Below, in pieces: positions 1 to 8,332 of a DNA stretch of 64,000 bases. The stretch comes from CAIKMD01 sp035605975 (GTDB lineage: Bacteria > Pseudomonadota > Alphaproteobacteria > ATCC43930 > CGMCC-115725), in the NCBI GenBank assembly GCA_035605975.1, contig DATNGG010000070.1:34486-98485 (forward strand), given 5' to 3'. The notes under the pieces are model-generated. The model saw only the letters and a program-made list of their open reading frames with translations, had not been told where the DNA came from and did not search any database. Positions within the stretch are counted from its first letter, which is position 1. Every line of letters begins with the position of its first letter. The position numbers and the translations under genes were made by a program.

Positions 1-529
1 CCTTGGGGTCGGTCTTCACATAGACATTGATGACATTGTGCTTGGCGCCGGCGCCAGTCGCCCAGAGCTTCTGCCCGTCGATTACCCAGTGATCGCCGTC
101 GCGCCGGGCAACCGTTCGCATCGCGCCGATATCCGAGCCCGCATCGGGCTCCGACATCGAGATCGACATTTTGATCTCGCCCTTGACGAGCTTCGGCAGC
201 CAATGGCGCTTCTGCTCGTCCGAGCCCTTGCGCTGGATGTTGAGGCCGCAGAAGAGGCTGCCGCCGATCATCATGCTGAGATCGGCGCTCGTGCGCGAAA
301 TCTCCTCCATGACGATCGCAGCATCGACCGCGCCGCCGCCGAGCCCGCCATAAGTTTCGGCGAAAGGCAGCGCGAGCAGCCCCGCTTCGACCCAGGCATC
401 ATAGAGCGCATAGGGGTAGGATTTCTCGTGGTCGAGCTTGCGCATCACCTCGGGCGGGCAATGCTTCGCCATCAGCTTCTTGACGCTGTCGCGCAGCAGA
501 ACCTGCTCTTCGCTGAAGCGGCAATCCAT
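1..529 (-). CDS. Acyl-CoA dehydrogenase, 3' part beyond window edge
   Basis: Flavoprotein of the acyl-CoA dehydrogenase family, which oxidises an acyl-CoA at the alpha-beta bond and passes electrons to ETF. Only the first 176 residues are visible; the gene runs off the left edge. The part seen covers the N-terminal helical domain and the start of the FAD-binding beta domain, with the family signature SMSEPDAGSD at residues 124-133 followed by DGQKLWATGA. The ATG at 529 is 34 bases after the stop of the next acyl-CoA dehydrogenase on the same strand. The two proteins match almost residue for residue in spacing, and the DNA is visibly similar, so they look like a tandem duplication. The acyl substrate cannot be told from the sequence. 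Confidence 0.93.
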   Translation of the reverse strand, partial: MDCRFSEEQVLLRDSVKKLMAKHCPPEVMRKLDHEKSYPYALYDAWVEAGLLALPFAETYGGLGGGAVDAAIVMEEISRTSADLSMMIGGSLFCGLNIQRKGSDEQKRHWLPKLVKGEIKMSISMSEPDAGSDIGAMRTVARRDGDHWVIDGQKLWATGAGAKHNVINVYVKTDPK

Positions 530-563
530 GGCTTTCCTCCGCCCGAGAGGCGCAGCGCGCCGT

Positions 564-1724
564 CTATTGGACCTTATGCCCCATGAGGTTGGCGATGAGG
601 TTGCGCTGGATTTGCGAGGAGCCCGCGGCAACCGTCGCGACGCGCGCGTCGCGATAATGGCGTTGCATGTCGAACTCCATGTTGTAGCCGTAGCCGCCCA
701 GCACCTGCATGCCCATATTGGCGAGCTTCGCATAAGTCTCGGCGCAGAAGAGCTTCGCCATGGTGATCTCCTTCAGCGCATTCTGGCCCGAGGCAACCAT
801 CCAGGCGGCGCGGTACATCAAGGAGCGCGCGGCTTCGGCCTCGGTCTCCATATCGGCGAGCATATGCGCGATCGCCTGGAAGCTGCCGATCGGGCGCCCG
901 AATTGCTTGCGCTCCTTGGCGTAGCTCGAGGCGATCTCGACCACGGCGCGCGCACCGCCGCAGGAGCTCGCCGCCGAGACGACGCGCTCGACCTGAAGCC
1001 CGGAGAGGACGAAATCGAAACCCTTGTTGAGCCCGGCCTCGCCGCCGACCAGCCGATCGGCCGGAACCTTCACGTCTTTCAAAAAAATTTCATAAGTCCC
1101 GGTGCAGCGCCGGCCGAGCATGTCGAGTTTGCGCATCTCGATGCCCGGCGTGTCCTTGTCGATGAGGAAGAGCGACATGCCTTGGCGGTAATGCGCCTTG
1201 GTGTCGGTCTTCACATACATGTTGATGACATTGTTCTTCGCGGCCGCGCCCGTCGCCCAAAGCTTCTGGCCGTTGATCACCCAGCCATTGCCCTCGCGCA
1301 CCGCGGCCGTGCGCATCGCGCCGACATCGGAGCCGGCATCGGGCTCCGACATCGAGATCGAGAAGCGGATCTCGCCCGACAAAAGCTTCGGCAGCCAATG
1401 GCGCTTCTGCTCCTCCGAGGCTTTGCGCAGGAGGTTGAGGCCGCAGAACATGCTGCCGCCCAAGGCCATGCAGAGATCGGTGCTGCGCGAGGAAATTTCC
1501 TCGGCGATGATCGCGAGATCGACGGCATTGCCGCCGAGCCCGCCATACTCCTCGGGGAACGGCATGGCGAGAAGTCCCGCCTTGATCCATTCGTCATAGA
1601 GCTCATAAGGATAAGCCTGCTCGCGCTCGAGGCGGCGGATGTAATCGGGCGTCGCGTGCTTATCCATCAGCTTGCGGACGCTGTCGCGCAGCAGGTTCTG
1701 CTCGTCGGTGAAGCCGAAATCCAT
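564..1724 (-). CDS. Acyl-CoA dehydrogenase (catalytic Glu in isovaleryl/long-chain position)
   Basis: Complete 386-residue acyl-CoA dehydrogenase, the usual family length. It has the N-terminal helical domain, the beta domain with SMSEPDAGSD at 124-133, and a C-terminal helical domain ending in SSQIQRNLIANLMG. In medium- and short-chain enzymes the catalytic base is the Glu of the YEGT motif near residue 367; here that position is Ala (VAAG). A Glu lies instead in QVERVV at about residue 246, the place used by isovaleryl-CoA and long-chain dehydrogenases. A branched or bulky acyl-CoA is therefore the better guess (inference). The start is 11 bases after the CoA-transferase stop, which suggests one operon: CoA activation by transfer, then dehydrogenation. 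Confidence 0.95.
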   Translation of the reverse strand: MDFGFTDEQNLLRDSVRKLMDKHATPDYIRRLEREQAYPYELYDEWIKAGLLAMPFPEEYGGLGGNAVDLAIIAEEISSRSTDLCMALGGSMFCGLNLLRKASEEQKRHWLPKLLSGEIRFSISMSEPDAGSDVGAMRTAAVREGNGWVINGQKLWATGAAAKNNVINMYVKTDTKAHYRQGMSLFLIDKDTPGIEMRKLDMLGRRCTGTYEIFLKDVKVPADRLVGGEAGLNKGFDFVLSGLQVERVVSAASSCGGARAVVEIASSYAKERKQFGRPIGSFQAIAHMLADMETEAEAARSLMYRAAWMVASGQNALKEITMAKLFCAETYAKLANMGMQVLGGYGYNMEFDMQRHYRDARVATVAAGSSQIQRNLIANLMGHKVQ

Positions 1725-1735
1725 GTCGAACGCTC

Positions 1736-2935
1736 CTAAACCGCGCCGTTCTTGCGGAACGCTTCGATCTCCGCCTTGCCGTAGCCGAACTCCGCCAGAA
1801 TCTCATCGGCCTGCTCGGCATAGTCGGGCGCGCCCGAGATCATCGCGGTCGGGGTGCGGCTCAACCGCAGGGGCTGGCCGATCAGCTTGATCGCCCCAAG
1901 GGCTTTCGAGTTGACGGTCTGGGCGATGCCAAGATGCCTCACCTGCGGATCGGCGAAGCTCTGATCGATGGTGTAAACGGGGCCGCAGGGAATGCCCGCC
2001 GCGTTGAGGCGCTCGATCAGCGCGGCGGTGGTCTCTTGCTCGGTATAGGCGGTGACGAGCGCGTTGAGCGCATCGCGATGCTTGCGCCGCAGAACCGGCG
2101 TTGCGTAATCGGCGTGATTGACCAAATCCTCGCGGCCGATTGCGGTGCAGAAGCGCCGCCACATCGGCGGCGTCGGCGCGATGTTGATGTATCCGTCGCG
2201 CGTCTTGAATGTGCCGGTCGGCGCGCCGGTCGGATGATTGTTGCCCGCCTGGCGCGGCACCTCGCCTTTCATCAGATAGCGCGCGCCCTGGAAATCGAGC
2301 ATGAAGAGCAGCGCTTCCAACAGCGAGGTCTGAACCCATTGGCCGCGGCCCGAGCTCTGACGCTCGTGCAGCGCGACGAGAATGCCGATCGCGGCGGAAA
2401 GACCCGCGGTGAGATCGCCGACGGCGATGCCCGCGCGCATCGGACCGCGGCCTTCCTCGCCCGTCACGGACATCAGGCCCGACATGCCTTGCGCGATCTG
2501 ATCGACCCCGGGGCGGTCGCGATAAGGTCCGTCCTGGCCGAAGCCCGAGATGCTGGCGTAAATAACACGCGGATTGATCGCGCTGAGCGCTTCGTAATCG
2601 ATGCCGAGCCGGGTTTTGACGTCGGGCCGATAGTTCTCGAGGACGATATCGGCCTTCTCCACCATGCGGCGGAAGATGGCGAGCCCGTCCTTATGCTTCA
2701 AATTGAGCGCCATCGCCCGCTTGTTGCGGTGGAGATTCTGGAAATCGGGATCGTGGCGCGCCGAGAAATCCGATGGGCCGCCGCCATCCGTGCCGCCTTC
2801 CTCGCGCGCATCGATCTTGATGACATTGGCGCCCCAATCGGCGAACACGCGCGCGCAAGTGGGACCGGCGCGCACCCGCGTCAGATCGAGCACGAGCAAA
2901 TCTTGCAGCGCGGTGGATGCAGGACGAAACGGCAT
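1736..2935 (-). CDS. Class III (CaiB/BaiF-type) acyl-CoA transferase
   Basis: A 399-residue family III CoA-transferase, which moves CoA from one acyl-CoA to a free carboxylic acid through an aspartyl-CoA thioester. The N-terminus carries the family pattern DLTRVRAGPTCARVFADWGA. The catalytic Asp is probably D174 in AVGDLTAG. The ATG at 2935 is chosen over a start six codons upstream because AGGAG lies at the right spacing before it. It precedes the two acyl-CoA dehydrogenases and likely supplies their CoA ester. A palindromic repeat separates it from the alpha/beta hydrolase upstream. The substrate is unknown. Confidence 0.93.
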   Translation of the reverse strand: MPFRPASTALQDLLVLDLTRVRAGPTCARVFADWGANVIKIDAREEGGTDGGGPSDFSARHDPDFQNLHRNKRAMALNLKHKDGLAIFRRMVEKADIVLENYRPDVKTRLGIDYEALSAINPRVIYASISGFGQDGPYRDRPGVDQIAQGMSGLMSVTGEEGRGPMRAGIAVGDLTAGLSAAIGILVALHERQSSGRGQWVQTSLLEALLFMLDFQGARYLMKGEVPRQAGNNHPTGAPTGTFKTRDGYINIAPTPPMWRRFCTAIGREDLVNHADYATPVLRRKHRDALNALVTAYTEQETTAALIERLNAAGIPCGPVYTIDQSFADPQVRHLGIAQTVNSKALGAIKLIGQPLRLSRTPTAMISGAPDYAEQADEILAEFGYGKAEIEAFRKNGAV

Positions 2936-2958
2936 TAGGGTCTCCTGGCACAAATGCC

Positions 2959-3045
2959 GTCACCCCCGCGAAAGCGGGGGTCCAGAGGTGCTGTCTCAGA
3001 CTTCGGCGTGACACTTCTGGATGCCCGCTTGCGCGAGCATGACGA
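2959..3045. repeat. Intergenic palindromic (REP-like) element
   Basis: A perfect 7-bp stem with GAAA loop, CCCCCGC (2963-2969) and GCGGGGG (2974-2980), is followed by a second, imperfect hairpin around 3022-3039 (TGCCCGC / GCGAGCA), both flanked by GTCA/TGAC-like edges. Such paired palindromes are dispersed repeats in many alphaproteobacterial genomes. It lies between the alpha/beta hydrolase and CoA-transferase genes and could modulate readthrough or mRNA stability (inference). Confidence 0.75.
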
Positions 3046-3056
3046 TGAAAGAGTCA

Positions 3057-3887
3057 TCAGATTCGACTTTTCTCGGCCGCGGCGATGAAATCCTCGACAA
3101 GCCGATTGACGCGCTCGGGTTCTTCGAGGTTCACCCCATGGCCGGTGTTCGGCAGGATTTCGAGCCGCGCGCCGGGCAAGGTCTCGGCCAGGAACCGGCT
3201 GGGCTTGGCGCAGCCCTGATCGTCGCCGCCGAGCACGATAAGCGCCGGGATCGTCATCGCCGCGATGCGCTCTTTATGCGCATAAAGCGGCGGGCGGCGC
3301 TTTTGCACGCCGCGCACCGTGTTGGCGAGGCCCTCGATCGAGAAACCCTCGATCTCACGCAGGAATTTCGCGTATTCCGCCGGATTCTTGTCCTTGAGCT
3401 TCACCCGCGCCGGCGAGGTGGTGAAATTCTCCTTGAGCTGCGCCATGCCGTTCTGCTCGATGCGCGCCGCCATCGCTTCCATCGTCGCCATGTAGTCTTC
3501 GGGCTTGGCATCGGAGCCGCTGCCGATGCTGCAGAGGATCGCCGAGCGCACGCGCGCCGGATGCGCCAGCGCGAATTGCAGCGCCGCCGCCGAGCCCATC
3601 GAGACGCCCATGACATGCGCATCCTTGGCGCCCGCCGCGTCCAGCACCGCGCCGATATCGGCGGCGGCGATGTCCTGCGAATAGGATTGGGCGTTGGGCG
3701 GCACCGCCGAAGGCGGATAGCCGCGCGCATTGAAGGCGATGCAGCGGAAGCGCGGCTTCAGCGCCGCGACCTGCAGATCGAAAGAATGCAGCGTGCCGGC
3801 GAGCTCGTGAACGAAGATGATGGCCGGGCCTTCGCCCGCGACTTCGTAGTGGAGTTTCACGCCGTCGGCAGCAATGGCGACCGGCAT
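3057..3887 (-). CDS. Alpha/beta-fold hydrolase
   Basis: A 276-residue alpha/beta hydrolase. The nucleophile elbow is GVSMGS with Ser96. The oxyanion region is FVHELAG near residue 25. The catalytic His is probably in NTGHGVN near the C-terminus and the acid in VLGGDD. No signal peptide is seen, so it is likely cytosolic. It starts 8 bases after the stop of the SDR-like gene, consistent with one transcript. The family includes esterases, C-C bond hydrolases and enol-lactone hydrolases; in a catabolic block with CoA-transferase and acyl-CoA dehydrogenases, a ring-fission or lactone hydrolase is plausible, but the sequence does not decide. Confidence 0.9.
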   Translation of the reverse strand: MPVAIAADGVKLHYEVAGEGPAIIFVHELAGTLHSFDLQVAALKPRFRCIAFNARGYPPSAVPPNAQSYSQDIAAADIGAVLDAAGAKDAHVMGVSMGSAAALQFALAHPARVRSAILCSIGSGSDAKPEDYMATMEAMAARIEQNGMAQLKENFTTSPARVKLKDKNPAEYAKFLREIEGFSIEGLANTVRGVQKRRPPLYAHKERIAAMTIPALIVLGGDDQGCAKPSRFLAETLPGARLEILPNTGHGVNLEEPERVNRLVEDFIAAAEKSRI

Positions 3888-3895
3888 GACCGCCT

Positions 3896-4678
3896 CTAGG
3901 CGTGGGAGTGGCGGTTGGCGAGACCGCCATCGATGGTCACGACCGTGCCGCTGATATAGCTCGAATGGTCGGAGGCGAGGAACGCCACCATCGGCGCCAC
4001 CTCCTCGACCGATGCGGGGCGCTTATAGGGCATATTGGCGAAGCTCTCGGTGTAGCGGTTCTCGTCGCCCAATTCGCGTTTGGCGCGGATCTTGCCGAGA
4101 TAGACCGTGCGGTCGGTCAAGACCGGCCCGGGATTGACGGCGAGCACGCGCACGCCATGATCGATGCTGCGCCCGCCCATGGCACGCGCGAAGGCCATCA
4201 GCGAGGCATTGCCGGCGGCGCCGGCGATATAGCCGAAGTCGAGCTTCTCGCCGCCCAGCCCGCAGATGCAGATGATGACGCCCTTGCCGTGCTCCGACAT
4301 CAGGCGGAAATAGGACCGCGTCAGGTTGACATAGCCATAGACTTTGAGGTCCCAGCCGGCGCGCCAGGCCTTGTCGTCGACCTCGAAAATCGTGCCGCCC
4401 GGAATCGCTCCGGCGTTGTTGATGAGGATATCGACATCGGGAAAGCGCTGAACCAGCCGATCGCGCTGCGCCTGATCGGACAGATCGAGCGCCATGGTCT
4501 CGACCTTGACCTTCCACTTGCCGCGCAGCTCGGCGGCGTTGGCTTCGAGCTGGTCGGCGGAACGCGCGGCGAGGACGAGATTGACGCCTTCCGATGCAAA
4601 GCATTGCGCGACGGCGAGGCCGATGCCCTTCGATGCGCCGGTAATGAGCGCCGTGCGCCCGTGAAGGTGCAAATCCAT
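3896..4678 (-). CDS. SDR-fold protein lacking the usual catalytic Ser/Tyr/Lys
   Basis: A 260-residue protein with a clear Rossmann fold: TGASKGIG at 13-20, NNAG at 87-90, and a C-terminal part typical of classical short-chain dehydrogenases (SGTVVTIDGG). The catalytic tetrad is not there. Where YxxxK should lie, the sequence reads GAAGN (153-157), and the expected Ser about 13 residues earlier falls in CGLGGEK. It may bind NAD(P) without the usual hydride chemistry, or use a different mechanism. The fold is otherwise intact and the frame is open, so it does not look like a decaying gene. It heads the run SDR - hydrolase - CoA-transferase - acyl-CoA dehydrogenases. Confidence 0.88.
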   Translation of the reverse strand: MDLHLHGRTALITGASKGIGLAVAQCFASEGVNLVLAARSADQLEANAAELRGKWKVKVETMALDLSDQAQRDRLVQRFPDVDILINNAGAIPGGTIFEVDDKAWRAGWDLKVYGYVNLTRSYFRLMSEHGKGVIICICGLGGEKLDFGYIAGAAGNASLMAFARAMGGRSIDHGVRVLAVNPGPVLTDRTVYLGKIRAKRELGDENRYTESFANMPYKRPASVEEVAPMVAFLASDHSSYISGTVVTIDGGLANRHSHA

Positions 4679-4761
4679 TCCCAGCGTCCCTCGCCGATTA
4701 TTGTCTCGGCGCCATCTTTGCCGATCGATCCCAGAGGGTCAATCGGCGGCGCCGCGGCGCG

Positions 4762-5262
4762 TTACGCCATATTGCCGCGAATGAGCGAGCGCAGCAGGAT
4801 GTTCATCCGGCTCCATTCCTCGCCGAGCACGCTGAAAACCGAATCATGCGCGGCAAGCCCCGCGGCGAAAGCGCGCTGAAGGATGTCCTTTCCCGCGGCG
4901 GTCAGGCGCACTTCCACGACGCGCCGGTCGGTCGCGCAGGCGGTGCGCGAGATATAGCCGTCCGCCGCCAGGGCGCGAAGATTCTTCGACACCATCATCT
5001 TCTCGACACCGGTAAAGTCCGACAGCCGGATTTGCGACGGCGCCTGGCCGCAATTGATGAGGTAATAGGCCGCGGCGAGCAGGACATAGCGCACCGGCGT
5101 CAGGCCGAGCGGCTTGAGCTCGCGCCCGACCTGCCGCTGCCAGAGATGGCTCGCTTGCCATAGCCGGTAGCCGAGAAGGATTTCCGGCGGCACGGGGACC
5201 CCGGGCCCGGCTTCGCCCTGCTGCTTCCTGGTCCTGTCGCTTCTCGTGCTCTCTTGCTCCAT
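4762..5262 (-). CDS. MarR-family transcriptional regulator
   Basis: A winged-helix regulator of 166 residues if the ATG at 5262 is used; an in-frame GTG at 5295 would add 11 residues and neither has a strong ribosome-binding site. The MarR core is visible: LGLTPVRYVLLAA, then the recognition region GVEKMMVSKNLRALAADGYI and the wing TDRRVVEVRLTAAGKDIL. MarR proteins bind short palindromes as dimers and usually respond to small aromatic ligands. Placed between the amidohydrolase and the SDR-led catabolic run, it is the likely local repressor of this block (inference). Confidence 0.9.
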   Translation of the reverse strand: MEQESTRSDRTRKQQGEAGPGVPVPPEILLGYRLWQASHLWQRQVGRELKPLGLTPVRYVLLAAAYYLINCGQAPSQIRLSDFTGVEKMMVSKNLRALAADGYISRTACATDRRVVEVRLTAAGKDILQRAFAAGLAAHDSVFSVLGEEWSRMNILLRSLIRGNMA

Positions 5263-5402
5263 CGCGTTGCCAGCAATCGGTGTCCCCGTTCGCACCCGAA
5301 AGCGGCAACCATGATATATAGAAGCGCGGCATCCGTCGATAGACTATTGGGCGAGAATTGAGCCGACAGAGCGGCCGCGGCGCGGCCCCTGCTCTGCCGC
5401 CC

Positions 5403-6338
5403 TCAGCGCGCCCAGCGCGGCAGCAGCCGCTCGGCATTGCCGCAGTCGATCGCGCGAAGATCGGCGCCCGAGAAGCCGAAATCCTTGAGGCCCTGCGCGG
5501 TTTCCGTCGCCGTGCGCCACGGAAAATCGGTGCCGAACAGCACCTGCGAGACGGCGACGAGCCGCATCAGCGAGGCGAGTGCCCAGGGATGCGCCGCCTG
5601 GGCGGTGTCGTAGTGGAAGCACTGCAGGTAGTGGAGCACGCCCGCGGGGACCTGCGCCGCCATGCCCTTTTCGGTGGCGGCGAAGCGGATGAGGCGCTCG
5701 GCGAGAAAGGGCGCAGTGCCGCCGGCATGGGAGAAGATCCAGCGGATTTCGGGATAGCGCGCGGCGGCGCCGCTGAAGAGAAGCCGCGCGATCGCCCGCG
5801 TCGTGTCGGTGCCGAACTCGATCACCGCATCACGCAGGCCCGGCAGCACGCCCTTCGTGCAATCGGGCGCATCGGGATGGGTATAGACCACCGCCTTGCG
5901 GCGGTTGAGCTCCGCGAAGATCGGGTCGTAATAGGAATCGCCCAACCATTTGTCGCCGATATTGGTCATCAAATTGATGCCGTCGGCCTTCAAGACGTCG
6001 AGCGCGTATTCGATCTCGATGAGGCTCCCCTCGATGTCGAGGATCGGCAGCACCGCGAACTGGCCGAAGCGGCCCGGATAGTCGCGCGCGAGCCCGGCGA
6101 CATACTCATTCCACTCGCGCGTCAGTCCGCGCGTGTTCTTGGGATCGGGCCAGACGCCGACGGGATGCGGCAGCGAGATGATTGCCGCGCGCACGCCGCC
6201 CGTCTCCATATCGGCAAGCGTCTTCTCGATGGTCCAGGCATAGGTCGGACCGCCGCCCGCGCCCGCGCGAATTTTCTCGCCGAGCAGGCTCGGCGGCGTG
6301 ACGTGATGGTGAACATCGATGCGATGCGGCGCGGCCAT
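5403..6338 (-). CDS. Amidohydrolase of the ACMSD-like (amidohydrolase 2) family
   Basis: A 311-residue TIM-barrel metal-dependent amidohydrolase/decarboxylase. The start at 6338 is chosen because GGAGGA precedes it, giving an N-terminus AAPHRIDVHHHVTPP with the metal-binding HxH. Further motifs include IFSHAGG in the middle and the late metal Asp in VLFGTDFPW. This family includes 2-amino-3-carboxymuconate semialdehyde decarboxylase and resorcylate/salicylate-type decarboxylases, so a non-oxidative decarboxylase or ring-amide hydrolase acting on an aromatic catabolite is likely. It is divergent from the SDR at 6492. Confidence 0.9.
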   Translation of the reverse strand: MAAPHRIDVHHHVTPPSLLGEKIRAGAGGGPTYAWTIEKTLADMETGGVRAAIISLPHPVGVWPDPKNTRGLTREWNEYVAGLARDYPGRFGQFAVLPILDIEGSLIEIEYALDVLKADGINLMTNIGDKWLGDSYYDPIFAELNRRKAVVYTHPDAPDCTKGVLPGLRDAVIEFGTDTTRAIARLLFSGAAARYPEIRWIFSHAGGTAPFLAERLIRFAATEKGMAAQVPAGVLHYLQCFHYDTAQAAHPWALASLMRLVAVSQVLFGTDFPWRTATETAQGLKDFGFSGADLRAIDCGNAERLLPRWAR

Positions 6339-6491
6339 ATCATCCTCCCTCGGCGCTTCTCTTGGTTCTCTTGCTTCTTGCACGAGCGGCGCAGAATGTC
6401 ATGGGGAGAAGCGGCTTGCAATTTCGCGACCGCGCTTGCAGAGCGGCGCCGCCGCGCGCCATGCTGCGCGGGGCAAGGGAGGATCAAAGCC

Positions 6492-7343
6492 ATGACGGCA
6501 CAAGCGAGCGGCAGGGTTGCGATCATTACCGGTGCGGGGCGCGGCATTGGCCGGGCCATGGCTTTGGGCCTCATCGAGGCGGGGCTGCGCGTCCTTGCCA
6601 GCGACATCGACGCGGACGTGCTCGAGAGCCTGCGGCGCGATGCCGAGGCGCGCGGCCCTGGCGAGCGCATCGCGATCCTCGCGGCCGATGTCGGGCGCGA
6701 TGAGAGCGCCGAAGCGATCGTCGGCGCGGCGCTCGCGCGTTTCGGCCGGCTCGACGTGCTCGTCAACAATGCCGGTCTCGGACCGAACACGGTGCGGCCT
6801 GGCGCCGTGCCGGGCAAGGATTTCCGCGACATGGCGCCCGCCGATTTTCGCCGCATAATCGAAGTCAACACGATCGCGCCGTTCCTGATGACGCGCGCGG
6901 CGGTGAAGCCCATGATCGAGCAGCGCTGGGGCCGCATCATCAATGTGACGACGAGCCTCGATTCGATGTGGCGCAAGGGCATGCTGCCTTATGGCGGCTC
7001 CAAGGCCGCGAATGAGGCGCATTGCTGCATCATGGCCGAGGAACTTCAGGGCACCGGCGTCACCGTGAACATTCTCGTGCCCGGCGGTCCCGTGAACACG
7101 CGCCTCGTCGGTAATTCCTTCACCGACGAGCAGAAGCGCCGGCTCATCCAGCCGGAGATCATGGTCCCGCCGCTGCTCTGGCTGGTTTCGGACGAGGCCA
7201 ACGCGGTGACCGGACGCCGCTTCATCGCCGCTTTCTGGGACCGCGCGCTACCCGCCGCCGAGGCGGCCGAGACATGCGGCGCGCCGATGGCGTGGCAGCA
7301 ATTGGGCCACCAAGCGATCTTTCCCGATGGCGCGGCGCGGTGA
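6492..7343 (+). CDS. Short-chain dehydrogenase/reductase
   Basis: A 283-residue classical SDR. It has the nucleotide-binding TGAGRGIGRA near residue 14, NNAG, a Ser in INVTTSLDS and the catalytic YGGSK, so unlike its neighbour at 3896 it is catalytically complete. The ATG at 6492 is preceded by GGGAGG at good spacing. The reading frame stays open for more than 1 kb upstream, but that part is the shadow of the amidohydrolase gene. It likely oxidises or reduces a hydroxy group of a catabolic intermediate with NAD(P). Confidence 0.92.
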   Translation: MTAQASGRVAIITGAGRGIGRAMALGLIEAGLRVLASDIDADVLESLRRDAEARGPGERIAILAADVGRDESAEAIVGAALARFGRLDVLVNNAGLGPNTVRPGAVPGKDFRDMAPADFRRIIEVNTIAPFLMTRAAVKPMIEQRWGRIINVTTSLDSMWRKGMLPYGGSKAANEAHCCIMAEELQGTGVTVNILVPGGPVNTRLVGNSFTDEQKRRLIQPEIMVPPLLWLVSDEANAVTGRRFIAAFWDRALPAAEAAETCGAPMAWQQLGHQAIFPDGAAR

Positions 7344-7348
7344 CCCGC

Positions 7349-7376
7349 GCGAAATTGGCTTCGTTTCGCAATTTTT
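7349..7376 (+). terminator. Putative Rho-independent terminator
   Basis: A 6-bp stem GCGAAA (7349-7354) / TTTCGC (7364-7369) is followed by AATTTTT. It lies just after the SDR stop at 7343 and before the converging immunity-like gene. Confidence 0.5.
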
Positions 7377-7407
7377 AGATTCGCGCTGACGAAGCATAGG
7401 CTTAGCC

Positions 7408-8142
7408 TCAGCTCACCTGAAGCTGCGCAAGCGCGTCCTGGATCGCATCCGCCGCGATGACATGATCCGGATCGTCGATCGTGAAACGGTCTTTGGTCGC
7501 GGAGATCAGGATTCCTCCGCCTGCGACCGGCTCGACAATCGCCTGGGGCGGCGCGCGAAACTTTCGCGCATAAGGCGCCGCCAGATAGGTCATCCAGCCG
7601 GCGCGGAAGAGCGGCAGCGGACCTCTTTCGAACAAGGCGTGGGCATAGTTCTCGTCGGTCAAAATTGCCCAATCTGGCTCCCAAGCGTCGACAAGCGTGA
7701 GGAGCACCGCTTTCATGATCTTAGGGCTGAGAAGGTCATGATTGGCGTCTTCCGCTCGTCGAAACATAAAATGGACCTGATTCGGAAAACGAAGGCTCGC
7801 CGAATAGGCGCCGACATTCATTCGAAACCAAACGCCGGCGGGCCCACGAATAGCGTTCCAGGCGCTCAAGGCATAACCGAGATGGGCCATCACCTCGCGC
7901 GAAATATCGGCGACGTGACGCCCGATTTCGATCGTCTTTGTCAACTCGCCGATGTCGGGCGGCATGGCGCAGAAAGGAATACCGGCTTCTCTCGCGGTAT
8001 CGCCTTGCTGGTTCCAACGCGCAAATGCCGAGTGAATCGCGGAAAGCGCCGTCGCCATGCGCGCAAAGCGCACCGCGCACGCGCGGGCGCTTTCCTGGCG
8101 CGGACCTCCGTAAGTTGCGATTTCGTAAGGGCCAGATTTCAA
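7408..8142 (-). CDS. Imm52-like immunity protein (no toxin partner nearby)
   Basis: A 244-residue protein whose order of features matches, from memory, the Imm52 family of polymorphic-toxin immunity proteins: an N-terminal YGGPRQES, then AMPPDIGEL near 58-66, HLGYALSAWN near 90, an LVDAWEPDWAIL segment, and GWMTYLAAP towards the C-terminus. Such proteins sit in the cytoplasm and neutralise a cognate toxin delivered by neighbours. No toxin, secretion system or Rhs-type gene is adjacent, so it would be an orphan antidote. The start appears to be TTG at 8142; no ATG or GTG lies upstream before the stop in this frame, and the N-terminal motif argues against a later start. The gene is less GC-rich than its surroundings. 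Confidence 0.65.
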   Translation of the reverse strand: MKSGPYEIATYGGPRQESARACAVRFARMATALSAIHSAFARWNQQGDTAREAGIPFCAMPPDIGELTKTIEIGRHVADISREVMAHLGYALSAWNAIRGPAGVWFRMNVGAYSASLRFPNQVHFMFRRAEDANHDLLSPKIMKAVLLTLVDAWEPDWAILTDENYAHALFERGPLPLFRAGWMTYLAAPYARKFRAPPQAIVEPVAGGGILISATKDRFTIDDPDHVIAADAIQDALAQLQVS

Positions 8143-8332
8143 AGTACTTGCTCGCGTAGGCTCGCGGCAGCACGCGACTACCCCAATCGCGTTGCTCAGA
8201 GTTTGGCAAAATATAGAAATTAGAACAAAACGGGAATATTGTCAAACCCGAACTGGGCTATGCAAACGCGCATCCAGTGTGTCTATTGGATCGTAAGTGC
8301 CCATCTATGTGGCCGCTATAACATCTCCGAAA

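Noticed and set aside
3057..3887. NicD-type N-formylmaleamate deformylase
   Set aside because: It is an alpha/beta hydrolase of suitable size near a MarR gene, but I see no residue pattern specific for NicD and it is 10 kb from the NicX-like gene.
5358..6491. Long open frame upstream of and in frame with the SDR at 6492
   Set aside because: It mirrors the amidohydrolase gene on the other strand and its translation is Arg/Gly/Ala-rich without domains; the SDR has its own strong ribosome-binding site and natural N-terminus at 6492.
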